The translations under genes were made by a program, and so were the position numbers. Positions 6,781 to 14,474 of a stretch of 33,131 nt of DNA are shown here, piece after piece. The stretch is from DASQEH01 sp038239485 (lineage in GTDB: Bacteria > Actinomycetota > Actinomycetes > Propionibacteriales > Nocardioidaceae). A model generated the notes under the pieces. It did not search any database. It was not told the origin of the DNA and saw only the letters and a list, made by a program, of their open reading frames with translations. Location of the stretch: assembly GCA_038239485.1 (NCBI GenBank), contig JBBSET010000045.1, positions 1 through 33,131 on the forward strand, written 5' to 3'. Within the stretch, counting starts at the first letter, position 1. The number at the start of each line of letters is the position of its first letter.

Positions 6781-8169
6781 TCAGGCCTCCCGCAGGTCGG
6801 CGAGGAAGTTCTGCGCCCAGCGGGCGATGTCATGCTCGCGGACCTGCCTGCGCATCGATCTCATCCTCCTGCCGAGGTCCTGCCGCGGCGCCTGGATCGC
6901 CGCCCACATCGTGTCCTTCAGGCCGTTGATGTCGTGGGGGTTGACCAGGAATGCCTGCTTGAGCTCGTCAGCAGCCCCGGCGAACTCTGACAGCACGAGG
7001 GCGCCCGTGTTCTGGAAGCGGCAGGTGACGTACTCCTTCGCCACCAGGTTCATGCCGTCGGCGAAGGGCGTCACCACCATGACGTCGGCGGCTCGGAACA
7101 GCGCGGCCATCTCGTCCTTCGAGTACGACGAGTGGAGGTAGTGGATCGGCAGCCGGCCGATGCGGGACAGGTCGCCGTTGATGCGACCCACCCAGCGCTC
7201 GATGTCGTCACGGACCTCCTGATAGGGCCCGATCCGTTCCCGGCTGGGTGAGGCGACCTGCACGAACACAGCGTCCTCGACGCTGAGCCGGCCGTCGACG
7301 ATGAGCTCCCCAAAGGCACGCAGCCGCTGGCGGATCCCCTTCGTGTAGTCGAGCCGGTCGACACCGAGCAGGATGTAGCGCGGGTTGCCGAGCTCGTCGC
7401 GGATCTCGTCGGCACGTGCGGCGACCGCGGCCGTCTTGGCCAGCGTCTCGAGCTCGGCGAAGTCGATCGAGATCGGGTACGCCCGCGCGGAGACCTCCCG
7501 GCCGTCGTCCAGCTCGATCCGGTCCCGATGGGTCTTGTGACCGAGCCTGGCCCGGACCAGTCTGGCGAAGTTCGACGCGCCACCGGGACGCTGAAATCCC
7601 ACCAGGTCCGCTCCGAGAAGTCCGCGCAGGATCTCGTCGCGCCACGGCAGCTGGCGGAACAGCTCGGCAGGTGGGAAGGGGATGTGCAGGAAGAACCCGA
7701 TCTTGAGATCGGGCCGCTGGTCGCGCAGCATGGCCGGGACCAGCTGTAGCTGGTAGTCCTGCACCCACACCGTGCCACCTTGGTCGGCGGCCGCCGCAGC
7801 CGCGTCGGCGAATCGCTGGTTGACCCGCACATACGTGTCCCACCACTCCCTCCTGAACACCGGCTTCACGACGACGTCGTGGTAGAGCGGCCACAGGGTG
7901 GCATTGGACATGCCCTCGTAGTACTCCTCGATCTCGTCCGCGGAGATCTCGATCGGGACGAGGGAGAGCTCGTCCGCGGCGAAGGGCTCGTAGCTGTCGA
8001 GGCCGGATCCGGCCCAACCGATCCAGATCCCGTCCTGTTTGCGAAGGACCGGCTCGAGGGCTGTGACCAGGCCCCCGGGCGACGTGCGCCACTGGCCGCC
8101 GTCAGGTCCTGATACGCGGTCGACGGGCAGCCGGTTGGCAACGACGACGAACGAGCTGGTGTGGGTCAT
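6781..8169 (-). CDS. otsA: Alpha,alpha-trehalose-phosphate synthase (UDP-forming)
   Basis: This GT20 enzyme (462 residues from the chosen start) makes trehalose 6-phosphate from UDP-glucose and glucose 6-phosphate. The family pattern is clear: N-terminal FVVVANRLPVDR, GGLVTALEP, WIGWAG, the WVQDYQLQLVPAMLR segment, FFLHIPFP, GVDRLDYTKGIRQRL in the middle, and the C-terminal TPFADGMNLVAKEYV donor-binding region. The ATG at 8169 is preferred over one 37 codons upstream, because GAGGAGA precedes it and the family N-terminus starts here. The phosphatase otsB is 1 kb away on the other strand, so the two steps of trehalose synthesis are encoded around a divergent promoter region. Confidence 0.95.
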   Translation of the reverse strand: MTHTSSFVVVANRLPVDRVSGPDGGQWRTSPGGLVTALEPVLRKQDGIWIGWAGSGLDSYEPFAADELSLVPIEISADEIEEYYEGMSNATLWPLYHDVVVKPVFRREWWDTYVRVNQRFADAAAAAADQGGTVWVQDYQLQLVPAMLRDQRPDLKIGFFLHIPFPPAELFRQLPWRDEILRGLLGADLVGFQRPGGASNFARLVRARLGHKTHRDRIELDDGREVSARAYPISIDFAELETLAKTAAVAARADEIRDELGNPRYILLGVDRLDYTKGIRQRLRAFGELIVDGRLSVEDAVFVQVASPSRERIGPYQEVRDDIERWVGRINGDLSRIGRLPIHYLHSSYSKDEMAALFRAADVMVVTPFADGMNLVAKEYVTCRFQNTGALVLSEFAGAADELKQAFLVNPHDINGLKDTMWAAIQAPRQDLGRRMRSMRRQVREHDIARWAQNFLADLREA

Positions 8170-8261
8170 GGCTTGGTCTCCTCGACGGCGGCTGGGTGAC
8201 GCCCTCTGCATCGAACACCCTCGAGCCGCTCGCTGTCGAAGCCTCGGCGCGTCGGCACCGG

Positions 8262-8294
8262 TGAATGACAAGCCTGTCATTCAACACCTACGAT
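8262..8294. promoter_or_regulatory. Palindromic operator and promoter in the otsA/DUF3263 divergent region
   Basis: TGAATGACA (8262-8270) and TGTCATTCA (8275-8283) form a perfect 9-bp dyad with a 4-bp spacer AGCC. On the plus strand ATGACA (8265-8270) and TACGAT (8289-8294), 18 bp apart, make a plausible promoter for the DUF3263 gene, so the palindrome overlaps its -35 element. It is also about 93 bp upstream of the otsA start, so it may control both directions. Confidence 0.55.
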
Positions 8295-8348
8295 GGGCGG
8301 ATGAGGTGCATCGCCTCTCATCGTCTCGATGTCTCAGGAGGGCAGAGA

Positions 8349-8651
8349 ATGGACGCCGCCAACGTCGCCTCATCCTCGTCGGAGTCAGGGAAGCCCGTTG
8401 CGGCCCTGTCCGAGCGGGACCAGGAGATCTTGGCGTTCGAGCGACTGTGGTGGAAGTACGCCGGCGCGAAGGAGCAGGCCGTACGCGAGCAGTTCGCGAT
8501 GTCCGCGACCCGGTACTACCAGGTCCTGAACGTCCTCATCGACCGGCCGGAGGCGATCGCCTTCGACCCGCTCCTCGTCAAACGGCTCCGGCGGCTGCGC
8601 GCCGCTCGGCAGCGTCAGCGCTCGGCGCGGCGCCTCGGCATCGAGATCTGA
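8349..8651 (+). CDS. DUF3263 domain protein
   Basis: This 100-residue protein carries the DUF3263 pattern: LSERDQEILAFERLWWKYAGAKEQAVREQF, then SATRYYQVLNVLIDRPEAIAFDPLLVKRLRRLR and a basic tail RAARQRQRSARRLG. The central part resembles a helix-turn-helix (EQFAMSATRYYQVLN) and the tail is strongly basic, so DNA binding is likely but unproven. The ATG at 8349 is chosen because AGGAGGGCAGAGA precedes it; upstream in-frame starts would place the palindromic operator inside the coding region. It is 3 bp from the LytR_C gene, so the two are probably co-transcribed. Confidence 0.9.
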   Translation: MDAANVASSSSESGKPVAALSERDQEILAFERLWWKYAGAKEQAVREQFAMSATRYYQVLNVLIDRPEAIAFDPLLVKRLRRLRAARQRQRSARRLGIEI

Positions 8652-8654
8652 CCG

Positions 8655-9155
8655 ATGGCCCTACCGTCGGCTGTCACGGTCTTGGGCGTGACGGTTGTGG
8701 TCGCAGCGGGGATCGGACTGGCCGCCGCTGCAACGAGCGCGGCCGACAAGCCGGCCGCTGATCAGCGTGTCTCGAGGCCGGCGGATCACTCCACCCACCA
8801 TCAGCGCAAGGCGAGCCCTTCCCGCCACCGACATGCCGCGGCGGCGCCCTCGCCGCGCACCCACCACGGGGCCGCCACCCCGACGCGCGTACCGGACGTG
8901 CTGGTCGGGGTCTACAACAACTCGAGTGTCAGCGGGCTGGCCGGCGTCAAGGCCGCCATCCTCGAAGGGGCGGGCTGGAAGGTCGCGGCCACCGACAACT
9001 GGCACGGTGACATCCCGGCGAGCACGGTCTACTACCCCCAAGGACTCCGCAAGGACGCTCGCCTGCTCGCTGCGGTGCTGCACATCGAGCGACTCCGTCC
9101 CACGGTGGCCCCGATGCCGTTCGATCGCCTGACGGTCATCCTCACCTCGTCCTGA
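8655..9155 (+). CDS. LytR C-terminal (LytR_C) domain protein, membrane-anchored
   Basis: The 166-residue protein has an N-terminal hydrophobic segment (SAVTVLGVTVVVAAGIGLAAAATSA, residues 5-29) that acts as a signal or anchor. A His/Arg/Ser/Pro-rich linker follows (about 43-78, with ten histidines). The LytR_C domain runs from PDVLVGVYNNSSVSGLAGVKAAIL through the GWKVAATDNW and STVYYPQG segments to LTVILTSS. LytR_C domains sit outside the membrane next to or detached from LCP ligases that attach polymers to the cell wall; the exact role of stand-alone copies is unknown. The His-rich linker could bind metal, which is speculation. It starts 3 bp after DUF3263. Confidence 0.85.
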   Translation: MALPSAVTVLGVTVVVAAGIGLAAAATSAADKPAADQRVSRPADHSTHHQRKASPSRHRHAAAAPSPRTHHGAATPTRVPDVLVGVYNNSSVSGLAGVKAAILEGAGWKVAATDNWHGDIPASTVYYPQGLRKDARLLAAVLHIERLRPTVAPMPFDRLTVILTSS

Positions 9156-9177
9156 TCGGGTCGTGTTGACTGGTCGG

Positions 9178-10011
9178 ATGACGACCGAACCTCACACCCA
9201 GCAGGGCCGCGACGGCCTGCGCGCCCTCCTGTCGGGCGCCGGTCACGCGCTCGTGGCCTTCGACTACGACGGCACGCTGTCGGCCATCGTCGAGGACCCC
9301 TCGAAGGCCGTGGTTCACCCCGACATCCCGGCTGCGCTCGCCGCGCTGTCCTCCCGCGTGGGGCTGGTGGCGATCGTCACCGGGCGTCCCGCGCAGCTCG
9401 CCGTCGACCTTGGTGGTTTCGCGTCCGAGCCCGGCCTCGAGCGGCTCGTGGTCATGGGCCACTACGGAATGGAACGGTGGGACGCGTCGACCGGTGAGCT
9501 GCGCACCGCCGAGCCCGCTGCCGGCCTCGCGCTCGTCCGCGACCGCCTGCCTGGGCTGCTGGGCTCGCTCGACCTGACTGCCGCCGACGTGGAGGACAAG
9601 GGACTCTCGCTCGCCGTGCATGTCCGCCGGCTGCCCGACCCGGCGGCGGCCTTCGCGCGGATGGAGGTACCCCTGAGCGACCTGGCCGAGGAGGCGGATC
9701 TGGTCGCCGAGCCCGGCCGGTTCGTCATCGAGCTGCGGCCGGCCGGAATGGACAAGGGTCAGGCGCTGCGCTCGCTGGTGGACCAGACAGGCGCCACGGT
9801 GGTCGCGTTCACCGGTGACGACCTGGGCGACCTGGCGGCCTTCGACGAGGTGGACCGCTTGCGCGGAGAGGGCATTGCCGGACTGCTTGTCTGCTCCGGT
9901 TCGGACGAGGTCGCCATGCTCGCCGAACGGGCTGACCTGGTCGTCGACGGGCCGCCAGGAGTGGCTGCCTTCATCGCGGATCTGGTGACCGCCCTCCCGT
10001 CCCTCTCCTGA
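9178..10011 (+). CDS. otsB: Trehalose-6-phosphate phosphatase
   Basis: This HAD-superfamily phosphatase (277 residues) converts trehalose 6-phosphate to trehalose. Motif I is FDYDGTLSAIVEDP, with nucleophile Asp29 and general acid Asp31. IVTGRP forms motif II, DKGQALRSLV supplies the motif III lysine, and FTGDDLGDLAAFDEV is motif IV with the metal-binding aspartates. HYGMERWD and EDKGLSLAVHVRRLPDP are cap-domain signatures of trehalose phosphatases. Two starts are possible: ATG at 9178, used here, or GTG at 9163, which adds five residues. Neither has a strong Shine-Dalgarno sequence. It follows the LytR_C gene by 22 bp and probably belongs to that transcript. Confidence 0.94.
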   Translation: MTTEPHTQQGRDGLRALLSGAGHALVAFDYDGTLSAIVEDPSKAVVHPDIPAALAALSSRVGLVAIVTGRPAQLAVDLGGFASEPGLERLVVMGHYGMERWDASTGELRTAEPAAGLALVRDRLPGLLGSLDLTAADVEDKGLSLAVHVRRLPDPAAAFARMEVPLSDLAEEADLVAEPGRFVIELRPAGMDKGQALRSLVDQTGATVVAFTGDDLGDLAAFDEVDRLRGEGIAGLLVCSGSDEVAMLAERADLVVDGPPGVAAFIADLVTALPSLS

Positions 10012-10018
10012 GCCGCCT

Positions 10019-10047
10019 GCACTCTTCGGCGGACGGTCTCAGAGTGC
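10019..10047 (+). terminator. Hairpin after otsB
   Basis: GCACTCT (10019-10025) and AGAGTGC (10041-10047) form a perfect 7-bp stem with a 15-nt loop, starting 8 bp past the otsB stop. No U-tract follows. A second stem, CCCCCAG (10059-10065) with CTGGGGG (10086-10092), lies between it and the riboswitch. Confidence 0.45.
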
Positions 10048-10092
10048 GGATGGGTATCCCCCCAGGCGAGACGGCAGGCGTTAGGCTGGGGG

Positions 10093-10221
10093 CTCCTCAT
10101 CGAGAGGGGCAGAGGGAACGGCCCGTTGAAGCCCCGGCAACCATGGCGAATGCGTTTTCGTCGCCACCCGGTGCCAAATCCGACTCGCGGCGACGGTCGC
10201 AGCGAGGCAGATGAGAAGGAG
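10093..10221 (+). ncRNA. SAM-I (S-box) riboswitch
   Basis: The leader carries the conserved S-box core in order: GAGAGG (10102-10107), GAGGGA (10112-10117), GGCCCGTTGAAGCC (10120-10133), CGGCAACC (10135-10142), a GGCGA/TCGCC stem (10145-10149 with 10161-10165), GGTGCCAAATCC (10170-10181), a P4 stem near 10185-10208, and the P1 closing pair CTCATC (10096-10101) with GATGAG (10210-10215). These are SAM-I elements; the SAM-IV pattern does not fit. SAM-I switches turn genes off when S-adenosylmethionine is plentiful. The Shine-Dalgarno sequence AAGGAGG starts directly after P1, and CTCC at 10093-10096 can pair with its GGAG (10218-10221), so SAM binding would hide it. A -10-like TAGGCT lies at 10082-10087. 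Confidence 0.93.
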
Positions 10222-10226
10222 GCCTC

Positions 10227-11534
10227 ATGAGCACCACCCTTCAATCCGTGTCGACTGACTCGCTGCCGACCAACGCACCGACGCCGGACCTCGGCAGTAA
10301 GGCGTTGTCCCGCCCCTTCGGCAACGCCAGGGCACTGGTCTGTCGCGAGTGCCGGGCGGAGCAGCCGCTCGGCCCCTTCTACGCCTGTCCCGAGTGCTTC
10401 GGGCCGCTCGAGGTCGGATACGACTTCCCGACGGTGACACGCGCGCAGATCGAGAGCGGCCCGAACAACATCTGGCGCTACGCCGACCTGCTCCCGGTGC
10501 GACCCGACATCGCCGGCATCCCCAACATGGAGCCCGGCATGACCCGCTTGCTCCGCGCCCACAACCTGGGCCGTGAGCTGGGGATCAAGAAGCTCTGGGT
10601 CAAGGACGACTCAGGCAACCCCACGCACTCCTTCAAGGACCGGGTGGTGGCCGTGGCGCTGGCCGCAGCGCGCGAGCTCGGCCTCCAGGTGCTGGCCTGC
10701 CCCTCGACCGGCAACCTGGCGAATGCCGTCGCCGCGGCCGCTGCCCGCGCCGGCATCAGGAGCGTGGTCTTCATCCCCGAGAACCTCGAGCAGCCGAAGA
10801 TCACGGCCAGTGCGGTCTATGGGGGGACCCTGATCGCCGTCAGGGGCACCTACGACGACGTCAACAAGCTCGCCTCGGAGATCGCCGGCGAGGAGGAGGG
10901 CTGGGCGTTCGTCAACGTCAACGTCCGCCCGTACTACGGCGAGGGTTCCAAGACCCTCGGGTACGAGGTCGCCGAACAGCTCGGCTGGCGGCTCCCGCAG
11001 CAGGTCGTGATCCCGGTGGCGTCCGGCGCCCAGTTGACGAAGGTCGACAAGGGCCTCACCGAGCTGGTCGGGCTCGGACTGGTGGAAGAGTCGCCGTACC
11101 GGATCTTCGGCGCCCAAGCGCTCGGCTGCTCGCCGGTGGCCAGCGCTTTCCGGGCCGGACAGGATGTGGTCCGGCCGGTCAAGCCCGACACCATCGCCAA
11201 GTCGCTCGCGATCGGCAACCCGGCCGACGGACCCTACGTGCTGGACGTCTGCCGCCGCACCAACGGCAGCGTCGAGGCAGTCACCGACGACGAGATCCGT
11301 GACGCTATCCAGCTGCTGGCGCGCACGGAGGGCGTTTTCGCCGAGACCGCCGGGGGAGTCACCGTCGCGACATTGAAGAAGCTGGTGGAGACGGGCCAGC
11401 TCGACCCGGACCAGGAGACCGTGGTCTTCAACACCGGTGACGGGCTCAAGACTCTGGACGCGATCGCCGACCGGGTCGGCCCGGCTGCGACGATCGACCC
11501 GACCTACTCCGCCTTTACGGCCACGAGACTGTGA
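10227..11534 (+). CDS. Threonine-synthase-like PLP enzyme; candidate sulfur-carrier-dependent homocysteine synthase
   Basis: The 435-residue protein is a fold-type II PLP enzyme of the threonine synthase family. The PLP lysine is Lys137 in SGNPTHSFKDRV; CPSTGNLANAVAAAAARAG is the phosphate/cofactor loop, and NTGDGLKTLDAI closes the domain. The N-terminus has a zinc-ribbon-like pair, CREC (39-42) and CPEC (54-57), and a 30-residue lead-in. Threonine synthase itself turns O-phosphohomoserine into threonine. Here a SAM riboswitch controls the gene and a MoaD-like carrier gene follows 7 bp after the stop. I infer that it may instead use O-phosphohomoserine and carrier-bound sulfur to make homocysteine. 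ATG at 10227 with AAGGAGG. If the inference is wrong, it is an ordinary ThrC. Confidence 0.85.
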   Translation: MSTTLQSVSTDSLPTNAPTPDLGSKALSRPFGNARALVCRECRAEQPLGPFYACPECFGPLEVGYDFPTVTRAQIESGPNNIWRYADLLPVRPDIAGIPNMEPGMTRLLRAHNLGRELGIKKLWVKDDSGNPTHSFKDRVVAVALAAARELGLQVLACPSTGNLANAVAAAAARAGIRSVVFIPENLEQPKITASAVYGGTLIAVRGTYDDVNKLASEIAGEEEGWAFVNVNVRPYYGEGSKTLGYEVAEQLGWRLPQQVVIPVASGAQLTKVDKGLTELVGLGLVEESPYRIFGAQALGCSPVASAFRAGQDVVRPVKPDTIAKSLAIGNPADGPYVLDVCRRTNGSVEAVTDDEIRDAIQLLARTEGVFAETAGGVTVATLKKLVETGQLDPDQETVVFNTGDGLKTLDAIADRVGPAATIDPTYSAFTATRL

Positions 11535-11541
11535 GGTAACG

Positions 11542-11817
11542 ATGAGCGCACGTGTCCGAGTCCCGACGATCCTGCGGACCTACACCGCGGGGGAGTCCGA
11601 GGTGGCCGCCGACGGCGACACTCTGAGCGACGTGCTCGACTCCCTCGACGCGTCGTATCCCGGTATCAAGGGACGCATCGTCGACGAGCAGGGCGCTCTT
11701 CGGCGCTTCGTCAACGTGTATGTCGGCAACGACGACGTGAGGTTCCTCGACGGGCTCGGAACTCCTGTCGCCGACGGTACCCAGATCTCGGTCATCCCAG
11801 CGGTCGCAGGCGGCTGA
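11542..11817 (+). CDS. MoaD/ThiS-family ubiquitin-like sulfur-carrier protein
   Basis: This 91-residue protein has a beta-grasp fold pattern (RVRVPTILRTYTAGESEV, LSDVLDSLDASYPGIKGRIVDE, FVNVYVGNDDVRFLDGLGTPVADGTQISVIPAVAGG) and ends in Gly-Gly at residues 90-91. In MoaD, ThiS, CysO and HcyS this terminus is adenylated and converted to a thiocarboxylate that donates sulfur. The ATG at 11542 follows GAGGTAAC, which overlaps the stop of the preceding PLP enzyme, so the two are translated together. No molybdopterin or thiamine genes are adjacent, which argues against a cofactor role. The activating enzyme (MoeZ/ThiF type) must be encoded elsewhere. It resembles CysO of the CysM-CysO cysteine pathway. 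Confidence 0.9.
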   Translation: MSARVRVPTILRTYTAGESEVAADGDTLSDVLDSLDASYPGIKGRIVDEQGALRRFVNVYVGNDDVRFLDGLGTPVADGTQISVIPAVAGG

Positions 11818-11826
11818 GCGCGCCAT

Positions 11827-11844
11827 CGGGCGAGTTATCGCCCG
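11827..11844 (+). terminator. Terminator of the PLP enzyme/sulfur-carrier operon
   Basis: CGGGCGA (11827-11833) and TCGCCCG (11838-11844) form a perfect 7-bp stem with tetraloop GTTA, starting 10 bp past the carrier stop codon. No U-tract. Its position marks the operon as two genes long. Confidence 0.6.
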
Positions 11845-11895
11845 CGAAACACGTATGGTGCCGGGTGGTTACCTCCGCCGGGGATCGTTGGACCC

Positions 11896-12447
11896 ATGGG
11901 GGTTGCGACCAGGCTGGGGACGATCAACGATGTCCGCGCACTGGTCCGGATGCACGCCGAGTGCTCCCCGGCCACGATCGAGCAACGCTACCTCTCCCCG
12001 ATGGCCGTGCTCGGGGTCGGGCTGGCCGCCCGGCTGCTGTGTCCGGAAGGCGGGTTCTCCCTGCTGACCGAGCGTGGTGAGGACCTCGTGGGTATCGCCA
12101 CGGTCGCGCCCTTCGACGACGACCCGTCGTCCGGTGCGGAGGTCGGACAGCTTGTCGTGGACCGCTGTCAGCGCCAGGGCCTGGGCACGGCACTACTCAA
12201 CGCCGCCACCCGCGAGGCCACCCGGCGTGCGCTCGCCCAGCTCGTGTTGACGGTCCGTCCCAGCAACCGGGCGGTGCTCAACATGGTCAACGCCGCGGGT
12301 CTGCGTGCACGCGTCAGCACGCATGACGGATTCACCCAGGTGGTGATCTCGCTGGTACCGCCGCGCGGCGGGCCGGCTGCCCGTTCGGCGGTACCCACGC
12401 CCGGCGGCGCCGGCTTGCACTCGACCGGGGCGAGTGCTAATAATTGA
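11896..12447 (+). CDS. GNAT family N-acetyltransferase
   Basis: The 183-residue protein is a GNAT acetyltransferase: an N-terminal TRLGTINDVRALVRMHAECSPAT segment, VGIATVAPFDD, then the acetyl-CoA motif A AEVGQLVVDRCQRQGLGTALLNAA with the pyrophosphate-binding R-Q-G-L-G-T, and the V-R-P-S-N-R-A-V-L-N motif B. The acceptor is unknown. The C-terminal 30 residues are Gly/Pro/Ala-rich and not part of the fold. The last codons overlap the upstream half-site of the groEL CIRCE operator, so this reading frame and the operator share DNA. The ATG at 11896 lacks a clear Shine-Dalgarno sequence. It has no obvious functional link to groEL. Confidence 0.85.
   Translation: MGVATRLGTINDVRALVRMHAECSPATIEQRYLSPMAVLGVGLAARLLCPEGGFSLLTERGEDLVGIATVAPFDDDPSSGAEVGQLVVDRCQRQGLGTALLNAATREATRRALAQLVLTVRPSNRAVLNMVNAAGLRARVSTHDGFTQVVISLVPPRGGPAARSAVPTPGGAGLHSTGASANN
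12415..12444 (+). promoter_or_regulatory. Probable groEL promoter
   Basis: TTGCAC (12415-12420) and AATAAT (12439-12444) are separated by 18 bp and are close to the -35 and -10 consensus for the vegetative sigma factor. The -10 overlaps the upstream CIRCE half-site, and transcription would begin around 12451 inside the operator. This leaves a leader of about 145 nt before the groEL start. Confidence 0.5.
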
Positions 12448-12474
12448 TTAGCACTCTCGACCTGAGAGTGACAA
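12432..12474 (+). promoter_or_regulatory. CIRCE/HrcA operator region with three half-sites
   Basis: The canonical CIRCE form is TTAGCACTC-N9-GAGTGCTAA. Here TTAGCACTC (12448-12456), a 9-nt spacer and GAGTGACAA (12466-12474) give that form with two mismatches in the right arm. A further perfect GAGTGCTAA lies upstream at 12432-12440, making a second dyad of inverted arm order with a 7-bp spacer. HrcA, the heat-shock repressor, is the expected ligand. Confidence 0.85.
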
Positions 12475-12595
12475 CTGGTTGGTTCGGCGAGGGTTCGATC
12501 GGCTGCGGGAATGGTCTGCAGCAGGGTGGGATCCGTCCGTCGCGGGCGTCGTGCCGACCGATCCTTCACACCTCAAGCGCGGAGGAATCGCGTAC

Positions 12596-14227
<1,632 letters not shown>

Positions 14228-14276
14228 GCTCTGCTCAGAAGCATCTGCTCAGCTAGGTTCCGCTCGCACAACACCC

Positions 14277-14311
14277 CGAACGGCCCCGACCTTCTTGGTC
14301 GGGGCCGTTCG
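14277..14311. terminator. groEL terminator hairpin
   Basis: A perfect 15-bp stem (14277-14291 with 14297-14311, core GGCCCCGACC/GGTCGGGGCC) encloses the 5-nt loop TTCTT. It lies 50 bp past the groEL stop and between convergent genes, so it may work in both directions. Between the groEL stop and the hairpin there is a repeat of TCTGCTCAG. The remaining gap to 14474 holds no convincing gene. Confidence 0.8.
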
Positions 14312-14474
14312 TCGCTACGGTGGCCCGGGAGATCCTGGTCGACATCGTCGGGCTGGACAAGCAGACTGACGGCGGGACCCACGTGCTCAGTCCCACCGAG
14401 GTCGGTCACGTCACGGTGACCGGAACCGAGTCCAAGGGCAAGGGCAACGGGCAACAAGCGGATCCGGATCGACG

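Noticed and set aside
8170..8280. N-terminal extension of OtsA by 37 residues
   Set aside because: The added sequence is Arg-rich without family similarity, and a good ribosome binding site precedes the ATG at 8169.
10093..10221. SAM-IV riboswitch as alternative to SAM-I
   Set aside because: The GGCCCGTTGAAGCC, CGGCAACC and GGTGCCAAATCC elements follow the SAM-I order; the SAM-IV core and its 3' pseudoknot pattern are not seen.
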